Source of the DNA: Heloderma charlesbogerti
Taxonomy: Eukaryota; Chordata; Lepidosauria; Squamata; Helodermatidae
Reading direction: 5' to 3'
Assembly (NCBI GenBank): GCA_026122225.1
Contig: JANEZZ010002769.1
Coordinates: 992,001 to 1,056,000 of the forward strand
Length of the DNA: 64,000 bases
Shown: positions 34,835 to 45,924 of the stretch, piece after piece
Numbering within the stretch: the stretch's first letter is position 1
Layout of the letters: the number at the start of each line of letters is the position of its first letter
Translations under genes and position numbers: made by a program
The notes under the pieces: generated by a model
The model's database searches: none
What the model was told of the DNA's origin: nothing
The model's input: the letters and a program-made list of their open reading frames with translations, nothing else

Positions 34835-34985
34835 GAGGAGGTGACGCTGGGCGAGTTACACTCTCTCAGTGTAGCCTACCTCATGGGGTTACTGTGAGGG
34901 AAAAATGGGGTGCGCAGAGAAAACTATGTATGCTGCCCTGAGCTCCGTGAAGGAAGGGAGAAATACGTAACAAACAAACAAGCCA
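34835..34985 (+). mobile_element. CORE-type SINE fragment
   Basis: Contains tctcagtgtagcctacctca, ggggttactgtgagg and tatgctgccctgagctccgt, the core and 3' region of the SINE at 27238. The tRNA head is missing. The tail has acaaacaaacaa units. Confidence 0.75.
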
Positions 34986-37404
34986 CACAGGATGGGCCAC
35001 AGGGAAATTGTGTGCAACAAAGACCAACACCACTCTCTGCTGGTTTGGGGCTAGCAAGAGAACTCCTCCAAACCAAGGAAGGAGAGGCAGTGCAGCCTGT
35101 ATGACAAAGCACAGCATGGCAGTGATCGCTCCCTTAAACCATCAGAGAGGACTGTATATTATTAAGGACAAAATCTGTACTCGTGTTAGGAGAAAGAGAT
35201 GGCGGAGTGGGCACTGTGCTGCCACCAGACTGAGGGCAGCGATGAGGAAAGGGGTAGAGGCTTCAAGCAAGGGGGATAGGCCTTTTGTGTAAAGACGGCT
35301 CCCACCTCCTCTGTCTCCCTCTGTGGGGAGGGAATTTTATAATTCAATAAAAGCATATTTTCAAAATACACAGAAGAGCAACAGGTCCCCCCAAACATCG
35401 CTTGAAACTCATGCCATGGGCCACATAAGATAGCTTCAAAGCAGAACTTGCCTCTGTCCAATCTAGAATTCTTTGGGGATTATTTCCTCCCTCCTCGGGC
35501 CAATCCGTGTCCTTCTCCTGGCTGGAAGGAATCAATCCTCCCCCACCTCCCAACGAGCCACCCACACGGGCAGGACTGCCTACGGTCTCCTTTTCTCACT
35601 TTTCCCTTCCATTGTGCGGGCTGGGGTTGGGGAAATGGATTATGCTGCTGCCTCCAAACAGTGGTGGCCAAGGAGCTGCACCAATGGGCAGGCAGGAGGT
35701 GGCAGGTGGAGGGGGAGGCAGCGCAGGGAACTCATTTACCCAGAGTAAAAATAGGCTGGGAAATGTGACATTTATTAAGTACGATTGTGGAGGAAAGGTC
35801 ATCGCCAGCCCCAGCACCGAGACGGGGTGCCGCTGATTATACAGCTGGGGAACGAGGCGGCAAAAGCGGGCTGAGCAACAGCAGTTGGGGGGGGGGAGAA
35901 ATGTGTGTTCCTTTGTGCTTCAAGCCCCCACGTACCAGGCAGGGATGCCTCCTGCTTACAGCCTGGGATGCCTTAGGATCCACATCTGCCCACGCTCTCA
36001 AACCCTGACCCACCTTCCCTGTCCTCAAGTCCCAGCCAAGACCCTGCTTAGGAGAAGCCCAAACAAAGCACCTCACTGCAGCCAACGCCTCCCCAGCAAA
36101 GCCCTTTGAAATCCTGGACTGCAAAAGTCCTAGCGCTGCTGGTGGCCCTGCTCAGCCATGGCCACAGGCCGCCCTGCTCTCTCAGCACCGTTCTGTTTGC
36201 GCTCTCATCCAACTCTTTCGATGGCTTGCAGGTCTGACCTGCAGTGTTTCGATCATCAGTACGCACCCGCGCCCCACCCTAGCATCTTCCCCCCACCCCC
36301 ATTCCCTTTGTGGCTAAATGTCACACAGCTGCCGAGAGCATGTTTTTCTCACGGAGAGTTGCCCCCACCAGCCCGCCCTGAGCTCCCCAAATACCCCAGC
36401 CTCAGAGAAGACATGATTGGAAGGGGAATGTGGCAGCTGCTAAAAACTTGGGAGCTTTCCTAACAGTGCCTCCCAGACAGGGAGTTGAGATGGGCAGCAA
36501 GGATTTAAAAAGAAAAGAAAAAAAGACATTGATTCCAATTTTTAAAGAAGTGCATCAGCCTCCCCTCCATGTACTGGAGCCCCTGCAGAGCAGGTGCCAG
36601 CTGGGTAATTGTTCTTTTGAGCGCACACTGTTGGTGTGCCTGTGCACATCCCCTCTCCACAAGCTCCCACTGCGCTCCTCCTCGCAGATCCCACCCCCTT
36701 GACTACTTTCTTGTGTCCCTGCCTTGATAGCCTTTCCATCCATGAGAGAAAAAGGTTGAAGTTCATTGCCTAGGATGATCAGTGGCAGCCTTCGGGCTGG
36801 GGACAAAGAGGAGACAAGCAGGCTGGGGTCCGGTTCCACTCGTAACATGTTGGTCTCAGAGACAGGAACCAAAGGTGGGCGAACTGAGCCACAAACCAAT
36901 GCACCCAGCAAAGCGGGCTGGCTAGAGATTGCTCCGGCTTAACACCAAAGGGGTTAACTGTCCAACCCACTTTTGGCACCTGCTGAGAGGCATGTTGCCT
37001 GTGACCCCTGCTGCAGGGACGCTGGGAAAGGAGGGGCTGAAGCAGAACATGGGGGGGGGGCTTCCCTCAGCTGTTGCGGGGGAGGGCAGGGCTACCAGGG
37101 AATCTCCTGTCCAGTGGAGTACAAAGAGCCGATTGAGTTTCACTGCACGATTCAAACAGCGGAAGGGGGGGGGTGCTCGGCACAGCACAGGAGTCCAGGC
37201 ACAGGGTTCATACACAGGGATGCACTCAGTGCCCATTACAGGGGTCGAAGAGGTGGGGGCTGTGGAGAGCGAGATCTCCTGTCTGTAGTCCATCTTCCAA
37301 CACATGCTCCCCCCACACCCCGCCAGGCCCCAGCAGAGCAAGAGGGTCTGCAGCAGTCAGGCCAGTGCCGGGGGGATCGCTGTGGCTCAGGAATGGCCCA
37401 CCGA
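34986..37404. other. No gene recognised
   Basis: GC-richer unique sequence with many short overlapping frames and no convincing exon. The part at 35735-35880 (aaaaataggctggg, atttattaagtacgattg, gctgattatacagctgg) is repeat-free and may be regulatory. Confidence 0.4.
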
Positions 37405-37600
37405 GATTTACTATGCTGGCCGGGCTTTACTGCACACGAGATGCTTACGCCTGGGAATCTTCCCGGCGGCCCCTTAATTTGCCGTCCCATAAAGAATGTG
37501 GATTTGTGACGTTAAATAGAGGGAGATCATTTACCGAGCATAGCTCTTACTTACAGGATCTTTAAAGGGGATTCATCATGCGATGCAACGGTGCGGGCGG
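37405..37600. promoter_or_regulatory. Candidate conserved regulatory element
   Basis: A repeat-free block mixes CpGs with AT cores: ggccccttaatttgccgtcc, cccataaagaatgtgg, gtgacgttaaatagaggg, gatcatttaccgagc and ctttaaaggggattcatc. Such mixed composition is typical of deeply conserved vertebrate enhancers. The identity of any bound factor is not established. Confidence 0.4.
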
Positions 37601-38142
37601 CGGGCGGGCAGCTCAGCGGCAAGGCAAGAGCACGGCTAGTGTGTGGGTCAGTAGCAGCAGCAGCTTTTCCTAAAAGGGGACCTGAGCCATGCTAGCCTCC
37701 TCAGTGGCCCTTCTGAACCACACCGTCATTCAGTGTCTAATTTTGCTCCATGCCCTACAACCCTTCATTTCTACTGATGCCTCAGGCTCCTCAGTTGTAG
37801 CCCTCTAAAACAGGCAAAGCAGAGATTGGTGCTATGCCACACTGTTGCTAGAATGGCCAAAAAGTGAATAGAAGGTCCAGTTCCCCTACCCTCCACCCTA
37901 TGCTGCCCCCAAGGGGCTATCCTGGGGCATTCCTCCTGAAACCACTCATCACAGCCATGCCTTTGGTATGGAGAGTCCACTCGTGGGACATTTCTATCCA
38001 TCAACACTCCCCAAGCACATGTTCCCCTGGGAAGATCTGTTTCCTCATACCATGGTCATGACTGTCTGTATTCCTTTATTCCACAAGTGCAGAATTCTAT
38101 ACTGGATCAGAATTTACTATACTGAAAATTGATGCTTTCCTA

Positions 38143-38166
38143 TACACACACACACACACACACACA
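38143..38166. repeat. (CA)n microsatellite
   Basis: About eleven uninterrupted CA units. Confidence 0.95.
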
Positions 38167-38666
38167 AGAAAAGCAAGTTTCTAGCCCTTCAGGCTAGTAA
38201 TAGGCTTGAATGAGCAGGCAACGTCTAGTGAAATGTCAAAGGACACTTGCGGGAGGAACCATCACTGAATTTCCCAACAATTTTTTGTTTGATTGATTAT
38301 TTGCTTTTTACTGAAACATAGTCTCAGCAGCTGCCAGTTTCTTTGGAGCAGCAGTAGGGAGGGAGGGGTGCTCAACCCTTCCCCCATGCATCATTTTCTC
38401 AGTGAAGATCCCCCTTTCCCAGAACTGCTGGGGGAATACATAGCTGCTTGTTTTCTCTGTGGAGCAAACAGCAGCTACAGTGGGGGCAGTTTTGGAACAG
38501 GGAAACAGCATGGGGTGGGTGAGAAGTTAAACACCTTCTTCTTCCCCCATGCTACCGTGCTGAAGAAATTGGTAGCCCCCTAGGGCTGCTTTTCAATAAT
38601 AACAAAAGGCATTAAAAAAAAAAACCAGGAGATCCAGGCGCAATGTATAGCTTGGCCCTAAGAAGC

Positions 38667-38730
38667 CTGAGATGTGTGCATGTGTGTGTGTTTGTGTGTG
38701 TGTCCGTGGGTGTGTACGCATGCGTGCTGG
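38667..38730. repeat. Imperfect (GT)n tract
   Basis: Alternating gtgtgt units interrupted by a few other bases, preceded by an A-run at 38612. Confidence 0.85.
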
Positions 38731-40111
38731 GAGGGGGTTAGTGGTGGTTTGAGGAGGAGACTAGGGCACAGGGCTTAATTTGCCCAACACATAGAGATTG
38801 CAGAATTTTCTCAGTGCTGAATTTGAGAACAGGATGTTGAGGATGGGTGCATCATACACCCATAGAGAATCCTATACAGAGTCACTTTACCCTCAGTGTT
38901 GTCTTTCGCTCCCCACCACTCCAGCCTAGCATTCAGACACAGCCTGTAGGAAGCTCCTGCCAGAAAGCCTTTTAATCAGATCTTGCCAAGTGTGGGACAG
39001 GGCTCCCAGAGGGCTCTGGGTAGGTGTTCCCCTCCAGGATTCCCAGCCTTGGGTTTCCTCTGGCTCTGCCATACCAGACTTGTGCTGTCATAGCAGAGTC
39101 TTGGGGACGGAGGAGGGAACATGTGTGGAGGTATTGGCCAGAAAGCCAATCTTTGACCCACTTGGCATACATGTCTATGCATGTGTGTATATATGCGAGT
39201 CTTCTCCTCCCAGCCTCACCTTCTATCTAGGCTTCTCCCTGCCCTGAACTGCCCCCCTCCCCCCACCTATCTACACACAGTGATCAAACAGCGAAGCAGC
39301 CTCTGGTGTCTGCAGGAGAGAAGCAGCTCATTTCCAGAGCCATTATGGTCTGAAAAGGGTCCCATCAGGTATTCCGCCCGCTCAGCACATTTATTTCCCC
39401 AAACCACAGCGGGGATTTGTGATTTTCAGACTCAATATTAGAGCAAGTGCGGGGCTGGCTCATTCCACCCGGCGGGAAGCCTCCCTAATAGTGCAGGTGG
39501 AGAGCCATGCCAGAAAATACCAAGAGGATGGCAGAGTGGCTGCCATGCCACCCTGGCTGGGACAGTGGCAGTGCCACCATGGCCCCCAAGCTGGGAGTAC
39601 AGCCTGCTTGAAGCCAGGGAAAGCACCTAATCTCTTGCCTACCGAGCGTACAAAGGATTAAATGATGGAACTGCCAAGGGTATTCAGCACCTGCCCAGGC
39701 ACCTCTCACCTTCTCTAAGCACCTTGGGAGAAGATGGCCTCCCTCTCAAAACTTACAGGGTCTTCTGTTCCTCCTCCCTGCTCTGCTCCTCATACTATGT
39801 GGCAATCTACTCTCCCAAGATAAGAAAAGTTATCCAGACTCAGAACTGGATGGTTCATTCAGTGCCTGGCCTGCTTATGCTCGTGTCACTCTCCTTTCCT
39901 CTCACATCTTGCACACAGTGGTACCCACTGCCTACAGCTGATCCAGTGTTCCATCACCCATGTTCTAGAGCAGCAACTGCACGACAAGATCTGCTGACTC
40001 CTAGAGTAACCCTTCAGCCGCAAACCCAGCCTTGGCATAAATGTGGGCATTGCCAAGTGCATCCATTTCAACCAAGGTTTGGTGGAAGAGCCTAGGGAAG
40101 GCAGGGCAGGC
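38731..40111. other. No exon recognised; presumed ASIC4 intron 1 near exon 1
   Basis: No coding exon or repeat stands out. The part at 39360-39480 (tcagcacatttatttcccc, gattttcagactcaatatta) is repeat-free with CpGs and could be regulatory. Confidence 0.4.
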
Positions 40112-40117
40112 ACTCAC
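40112..40117 (-). promoter_or_regulatory. ASIC4: Splice donor of ASIC4 exon 1
   Basis: On the minus strand the exon ends TTCACTGTG and the intron begins GTGAGTG, a near-consensus donor. The exon stops after a complete codon (phase 0). Reading past this point gives sequence unlike any ASIC, which supports the boundary. Confidence 0.9.
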
Positions 40118-40693
40118 CACAGTGAAGTTCTCCGCAGAGCAGTTCTCCCCACTGAAGCTGCAGTTCTTGAGCATGTCATCCAGCTGGTGCCCAGTGCGAT
40201 TGACAATGTCGGCCATGTCTGGGTCAGGGTACAGCAGGTCGGAGGCCTTGTGCCCATCACGGTCCTTGGGCGGCAGCCCAGTCATGTTGGCCAGGTGAAA
40301 GATATCGGCGTCGGTCAGCGCCGAGTGGCGGAAGCGGTTGATGTTGCAGATGGTGACAGCTGGGAAGATCATCTTTTGGGTAGCCTCCTCGTCCAGGGTG
40401 GTGACATGTGGGTGCTCCAGGTAGAAGAGTGCTGACCGGGCTGCTTGGTACAGGAAAAAGGCCAGCGAGGCCACGAAGGCAAGTGCCCAGAGGGCCTGCC
40501 GGACCCCCAGCTGCCCTGAGCGGCAAATGTGGCTAAGACCGTGCAGGGTGCTGGTGCCGGCAAAGGCAGCCAGGTCACGGTGGCGTGGCCGGCTGGGCTC
40601 CTCTAGCAAGCTCTCCTTGTCCCCTTCCTCTTTCGCCGCCTGTTTCTCATCCTCCTCTGCAAATTTGATTTTGCAGACAATCTCAATCGGCAT
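40118..40693 (-). CDS. ASIC4: ASIC4, acid-sensing ion channel 4, first coding exon
   Basis: This is the N-terminal part of a degenerin/ENaC-family subunit, a plasma-membrane protein of nervous tissue. ASIC4 itself is poorly or not proton-gated and is thought to modulate other ASICs. The exon gives 192 residues. MPIEIVCKIKFAEED opens the cytoplasmic tail. The family gating HG motif is at 51-52 (STLHGL). The first transmembrane span is about 67-86 (ALWALAFVASLAFFLYQ). The post-TM1 signature FPAVTICNINRFRHS is at 110-124. The early extracellular domain follows, with N-glycosylation sequons at N136, N165, N177, N184 and N189 and cysteines 178 and 185. MPIEIVCK and LTGLPPKDRDGH are diagnostic of ASIC4 rather than ASIC1-3. 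The start is the first in-frame ATG; its Kozak context is weak (C at -3). The second membrane span and pore must be in later exons, not seen in this window. Confidence 0.96.
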
Positions 40694-43200
40694 CTGTGCC
40701 GAGGCACCAGGCAGCACGCTACCCCCCCAGCGCGGGGAGGCAGCGGGAGCCTGGGGTGCCCGGCACCGGCCGCTCTCCCCCGGCTGCTGCAGGACGCCCC
40801 TAAATTAGGAAGCCCAGCCGAGGAGGGGAGGAGGACTGGGGAGCCTGGCCCCCGTCTCTCAGGAGCTCCTGGCCGCCGCTTGTCTCTTGTCTCACTAGGG
40901 ATCTCCTCCTGGCGCGCTTCCGCCCGCTTATCTGCACGAGCCCAGCTGCCCACCGCGCTCTGCGCCGCTGTGTGTGCCGCTCCTCCGCACGCCCGGTTAA
41001 GACCCCACCAGATACAAGCAGCATTTAGGCATCGTGCGCTAATAAAATCCAGGGGATGCTTAATAATTCAAGGCATGTCAACATTATTTCATCCTCAAAT
41101 AAAAAGAGAGGAGGGGTGGGGGGGGGGAGCCAGGGAACGGCAGGGAGCAGCGGCAGAGGAAGGAAGAGCTGGGCGGCGGTGGGAGCCTCGCTCTCCAGAG
41201 CCACCGCTCCGAAGTGATGCGGAGCCACTTGTTTGAATCGCTCACAAGCCGGCGAAGTCTGTGCCAAGGAGGAGAGGCGGCCGCGCCGGCCTCGGCTTGG
41301 GCTGCTGCTCCGGGGTGCTGAAGCTGCCCGGGCAGGGCTCCCTCGCCCTCTGCCTGCCGCCCACTTCCTCCGAGGGAGTCCCCTTCCGGGTGCCCCAGGC
41401 AGCAGCCCGGGCCAGCTCCCCCTAAGCCCTACCTCCCGTCTCCACGCGGACCTTCAGACGCCTCCGTGGCGAAGAGGAAGAAGAAAAGAGGAAAAAAAGT
41501 TGAGAGAAGGCAGGCGACAAGCAGGACCGCGATCCTCCCGCCTCGTCGGCTGGTGCGGGGGTGCAATGGGCAGCGACGGCACACAACACCCCCGCCCCGC
41601 CCGCAGGCTCCAGGCCTGACTAATTGGAGAAGGAGCGGCCAACGGGCGGGGGGAGCGGAAACGAGGAGGAGACGCCCCCTCCTCCTATCGATCCCGCTCC
41701 CCGCGGAACAAACGAGAGGCAAAAAGTGAAAGGCGTATTGATCGGCGGGAGGGAGTGCAGCTGCTGGGGGTGAGGGCAGGCGCGGGCGGCCGGGCGGGGA
41801 AGGCGGCGCGCGCTTTCCGGGGGAAAAGGAGCGCGGCGCAGCCGGGACCGCGGCACTGCCCAGACCCAGCCCGCAGCCGCCGCCGCCGCCGCCGCCTCCC
41901 CTGCACCGTCGGCTCCTTCTCCTCCGCTCGCTTCGGAGGCCGTTGAATTGCTTTCGCGGAAGGGCCTGTTTCCCTCCTCCGCGCCCCGCCTGACAAGTGG
42001 AATTAGGGTCGGGGAAACCCACCCGCAGCCGCTGCAGCTGGCGCGGGGCCAGAGGCCAAGCAACGCGCGGAGCTCCTCGGAGTGCCCCGGCCCACGTGGA
42101 AGGGCCCGGTGCTTGCAAGGCTTCCAGGCGAGGCGGGGCGGGGCCCGGGCACCCCGGGCGCGGCGGGGGGCGGCAAGGCAGGAAAGCCAGCCACGCCACG
42201 CGCGCGCAGCGGAGGATGCCTGCCTGAAAAGCCCAAAGTCCTGGGAAGCCAACCCACGCGGCGCTGCTGCCCTGATCCGAATCCCAACGGGCCAAACCAC
42301 GGGAGGGAGGCGCGTGCGGCGGCTGCACTAGGCTCCGCGCGAGGCTGCCTTATTCCGAGTCAGGCCATCGGTCCCTCGAGCCCGGTGCCGCCTGCCCTCC
42401 TTTCCAAGCACCGGCCCTCGGTCGCTCAGCGGAGGGGGCTGCTCCTCGGAGCTTCTGCATGCGAAGCATGTGCTCTGCCTCTGGCCGATGTCTCCTCTGA
42501 CGGATCGCTGATCCGCCCGCCCCCGGGATGTTTGGGGAAACCGCAGCGGCTTCCAAGAGATACTGAGAGGCCGGGGGCTTGGGGAGAAAGAGGAGCCTCC
42601 CCCCCACCGCCCCCTACACACAATCGGAAGCCACGCGACGTCGAAGACTCCCCCCCCCCCCGTGGCTCCGCCGGTCACAGCGACCTTCACTGGGCTCGGC
42701 CGACGCCAGCGGCGGCAAACCCGGCCGAGGAGCGCGCTCACACGTCTTCGACCCCTGCCATCGACTTGCGCGGAACCCCCCCCCCCCGAAAACGTGGGTC
42801 AGTACGGAAGGACAGGTCCCTCCCGGGCAGAGAGCATTGATCGATGCCCCCGCGTGGAAGGCCACGGCGGCTCTAGGCCAGGCGGCGCGAGGGGAGAGGG
42901 CCGTGAACTACCGAGGCAGGGCAGGGGGTTGCACACTTGGGGGGGGAAGCAAGGAGAAGAACTGTTTTAAGAGCAGGGGAGGGGTCCTGAGCCAACAAGG
43001 GGAAGGCTTCCCTCCCTACCCTGGAAGCGCCACGCCTGTCCGGCCTACTCAGCCTATTGCGTCGAAGCCACCGTCGGGAAAGAGGCTCTCCTGCAGTTTG
43101 GCTGCCTCCAAACCCCTTAATGCCGATCAGTTAGCCCTAAAACCCTTTCGGCCGCAATCTTGTACCCAGTTACCTGGGGATAAGCGCCACTGAGCGCAAT
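40694..43200. promoter_or_regulatory. CpG island: ASIC4 5' UTR and presumed promoter
   Basis: High GC with abundant CpG runs from exon 1 to about 43.2 kb, including a (CCG)n tract at 41878-41899 and poly-C runs at 42650 and 42778. Vertebrate CpG islands mark promoters, and ASIC4 starts at its edge on the minus strand, so the transcription start should lie between about 40.7 and 42 kb. An AT-rich interval at 41030-41110 (gcgctaataaaatccag, ttaataattcaaggc) interrupts the island. Many long overlapping frames occur here only because stop codons are rare in GC-rich DNA. I see no second gene, but a divergent plus-strand transcript cannot be excluded. Confidence 0.7.
42345..42505 (-). mobile_element. 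tRNA-Ala-type SINE remnant inside the CpG island
   Basis: Blocks gctgccttattccgagtcag, gccatcggtccctcgagc and gcttctgcatgcgaagcatg match in order the SINE at 45736-45924. The copy is unusually GC-rich and keeps CpGs, as expected if this region is unmethylated in the germ line. Confidence 0.65.
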
Positions 43201-43217
43201 GGGGCTTGCTTTTGAGT
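43163..43217 (+). repeat. Short interspersed repeat fragment
   Basis: The part 'cctggggataagcgccactg' followed by 'caatggggcttgcttttgag' matches a dispersed reptile repeat of the form CCTGGGGGTAAG .. AATGGG(A/G)CTTACTT. Family name unknown. Confidence 0.55.
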
Positions 43218-43287
43218 AGATGAGTTTACAGATGAGGCTTTTAAGGCGCCTCATTCAATTTGAGTATATTGGGGGGGGGGAGCGCAG

Positions 43288-43355
43288 GACTGGAAGGCCT
43301 GGCGTGCTATGGTCTATGGGGTCGCGAAGAGTCGGACACGACTGAACAACAACAG
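43288..43355 (+). mobile_element. BovB (RTE-clade) LINE, 3' end
   Basis: The segment ggaaggcctggcgtgctatg, then ggggtcgcgaagagtcggac and acgactgaacaacaac is the BovB 3' terminus. BovB is abundant in squamates and ruminants. Only the last 70 or so bases remain. Confidence 0.9.
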
Positions 43356-43369
43356 CATCCAGATGACCT

Positions 43370-43615
43370 CGTGGTCCAGCGGTAATCCTCCCGTGTTTCC
43401 CACCACTTCTTCCATCTTTTTTTTCCCTTACTGCAGAAAATCCATTAAGGGTGCAATCCTATGAATGTTTAGACAGAAAAAAAGTCCTACCACTCCCAGC
43501 ATTTCCCAGCCAACATGCATAGGATTGCACACCCTAAGTAAGAAAAGATGGAATAGCTGCACAAAGCCTTCTGACTAGTAGTGCTAGGAGCCCTCTATGG
43601 CGCTAAATTAGTTTT
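43370..43615. repeat. Interspersed repeat split by a small foldback insertion
   Basis: The outer parts (gtttcccaccacttcttcca at 43394 and gaatagctgcacaaagcctt .. gtagtgctaggagcc at 43550) match a second copy at 46010-46120 in the same order. Between them sits a foldback unit at 43452-43540. Family unassigned. Confidence 0.6.
43452..43540. mobile_element. Small foldback MITE, GGGTGCAATCCTATG termini
   Basis: Begins gggtgcaatcctatgaatgt and ends acatgcataggattgcacac, near-perfect inverted ends of about 18 bases. It is about 89 bp long and interrupts the repeat at 43370-43615. Confidence 0.75.
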
Positions 43616-43980
43616 TCAGGGTTTTTTGCATTGGTTTAGAAACCTCCATCAGAGGCAACAGTGGAACAAAAAGAAATACGCATATATAATGATGGACCGT
43701 GAAATCTGTCTCAAACCACTTTCAATTATTTTAGAAACTATTGACTGTCTCCTGCTCTTTCAACTCTTAAATGCTCACCACATGACTTCCAGATGTCTCT
43801 CGTTTTTAAAAGGTACTCCTGAGTCCAGGTCATCACAGATCCATCTAGCACAATGAAGATCCATCATTTCAAATGACACAGAATACCAGTGTGCCTTTTA
43901 GTTTTCAAAAATGATTGCTGATAATCTAGGAATTTAGCTCATCCTAAATTATTCTGCCTGTGCAGAAGTCACAGCAACAT
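43616..43980. other. No gene recognised
   Basis: Unique-looking AT-rich sequence. Confidence 0.4.
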
Positions 43981-44170
43981 ACACATATTGGACTGGGACT
44001 TGGGAGACGTGAGTTCTAGTCCCCATGAAGCTCACTCAGTGACTGCTCACGTCACTGACTCTCAGCCTAATCTACCTCACAGGATTGTTGTGAGGATAAA
44101 ATGGGAAGGAGGACCATGTATGCTGCCTTGGGCTCCTTGGAAGAAAGGTGGTATATAAATGCAACAAATA
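43981..44170 (+). mobile_element. tRNA-derived CORE-type SINE
   Basis: Part of the tRNA head (ggactgggacttggg .. gagttctagtcccc) is followed by the core tcagcctaatctacctcaca, ggattgttgtgaggataaaa and the tail tatgctgccttgggctcctt, then aaggtggtatataaatgcaa. This is the best preserved copy of its family in the window. Confidence 0.88.
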
Positions 44171-44607
44171 AATAATAATGAAATATTCCTTCTTTCAACG
44201 AAGAGGGGATAAGCAGTGGGGTAGGGTAACACGGGGCCAGCCCTAGGATAAATAGCCCTGGGCAAGGAATGTCTTTGGTGCCACCACCACCCCACCAGTT
44301 AGTTTTGCAGTTGTGTAGAGCTGCAAAACCTAGCACAGTAAACCTGTGTTCCGCTGATTTTTCCCTAGAACAAATGACATCAAACTGGAAATTGAAAAAG
44401 AAATGTACCTTAAAGCTAATCAGTGAAATTTTCATAGTGACCAAACAAGCTGTACAACTCTCAAAAAGTACTACTTTTGTTTTGTTTTGCTGTACCTCAC
44501 CTCAGACAGTACACTCAACAAACACTAAGGCGCCCTGCCCTCTTCATCTTGGTGTCCAGGATGAGCACTTGGCTCAGCCACCTCTAAGTCCGGCCTGGGG
44601 GTTACAT
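44171..44607. other. No gene recognised
   Basis: Unique-looking sequence; ccaccaccaccccacc run near 44281. Confidence 0.4.
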
Positions 44608-44701
44608 CAAGAGTGGGCAATTTGTGGCCCTCCAGATGTTGGCTAGGGCTGATGGGAATTGTAGGCCAAACATCTGGAGGGCCAAAAGTTGCTCACCCTT
44701 G
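44608..44701. mobile_element. Short foldback element
   Basis: Left arm caagagtgggcaatttgtgg and ccctccagatgtt; right arm catctggagggccaaaag .. ttgctcacccttg. The arms are reverse complements along almost the whole 94 bp. Target duplication is unclear (ggttacat / ggaactgc). Confidence 0.8.
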
Positions 44702-45735
44702 GGAACTGCTGGGACTCTGGCTAGAAGGCAAGATGGGGTAGGAGAGGGGTGATACTGACTCCTAAACTCACTGCTCTCTCCATATTGACCACCATACTGT
44801 ACTTTTTTGCAATTTAAATTTAAATATGTATTGAAGAGTGAGCCTTCCTCGCGGCCCAAAAATACCTCTCCCTGAAATAGCACCCAGTCTCTGTCGCAAT
44901 CTCCTGATACTTCCTTACCTTCATGAGTGTTAAGGCCACTGCTACAGAAATCTCTTCTTCACTTCCTGATCTCCCAGTAGCTGAGAAAGGGACAGGCCCA
45001 ATTCATCCATGTACACTACAGTGTTGCCTTATTTTTAGCAAAACAATTCTGTTTGTTATCTTAAACCTGCAGGGAGTCACACATGGCACAAGAATAATTG
45101 TTTGGCTGTCTTTTCTTGTAGTACAGCTTCCCATGAACCTTACTGCTACACTCTTAGCTATGAAAAAGATCTAAACTTAACTGGGATTTAGGAGACAACA
45201 CAAACCACACCCTTTTTGACAGACTGCACAAGAAATCCCCCACCCCATTTAACGTGCTTTGTAAAGTTCAAAATGGCAGCCAGTCTCAAACCTGAACTTG
45301 GATTAGTCCTACCAATCTTGAACACTTCCAATCTTCGGCCTTTTCTGAGCCACTCCTACCATAAATCACACCCAAAATGGAAGTCATAGTTGTATCTTTA
45401 GAGCTACCTTTAGCATGAATGATGGGGCTCATCTCGAGCATTTACACCTACAACTGATTACAACCCCCCCGCCCATCTTTACTTCCCCCACCTATATTAA
45501 ACCAATCACACCAGGAACTCAAAACCTCCTCCAGCTTCAAATCCATCTCACTGTGATCCATCAGTTGTGTGAGCACGCACACATTTTCTGAACATCCTCT
45601 TAGTGCAAGGAATTAGGAGAAACTCATAAAAGTCCTTCTCCACTCGGATGTACTCCTTTTTGGGAGAGGAACCCCAGTATCCTTTCAGAGGTTATCCTGT
45701 TATAAGCTAAACATTCTTGACTTAGGATGACCAAG
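44702..45735. other. No gene recognised
   Basis: Unique-looking, pyrimidine-rich sequence. Confidence 0.4.
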
Positions 45736-45924
45736 GATGGACATAGGAAGCTGTCTTTTACTGAGTCAGAACATAGGTCCATCTACCCCAGTATTGTCGG
45801 CACTGACTGGCAGCGGCTCTCCAGGGTTTCAGGAATGAGTTTTTCCTGCCCCTGGAGACACTGGGGATTGAACCTGGGACCTGCATGCAAAGCAGGTGCT
45901 CTACCATGGAGCTACAACCCTTCT
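45736..45924 (-). mobile_element. tRNA-Ala-derived SINE
   Basis: Read on the minus strand, it opens with gggttgtagctccatggtag (A box), has gctttgcatgcag around the TGC anticodon position and ggttcaatcccc (B box). This is the fold order of tRNA-Ala(UGC). A body (ctggagagccgctgccagtc) and tail (gaccta .. aagacagcttcctatgt) follow. Fusion to a body shows a SINE, not a tRNA gene. Related copies: 8379, 42345, 49005 and 61496. Confidence 0.88.

Noticed and set aside
38143..38166. CA tract as a possible regulatory Z-DNA element
   Set aside because: An ordinary microsatellite; nothing around it suggests function.
41233..42840. Several long overlapping frames (up to 299 codons) on both strands
   Set aside because: They lie in the CpG island, where stop codons are rare. 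All frames are open at once and the products are low-complexity Arg/Pro/Gly sequence.
45860..45924. Apparent tRNA-Ala gene on the minus strand
   Set aside because: A and B boxes are present, but the sequence runs into a SINE body shared with four other copies, and the acceptor stem does not close.
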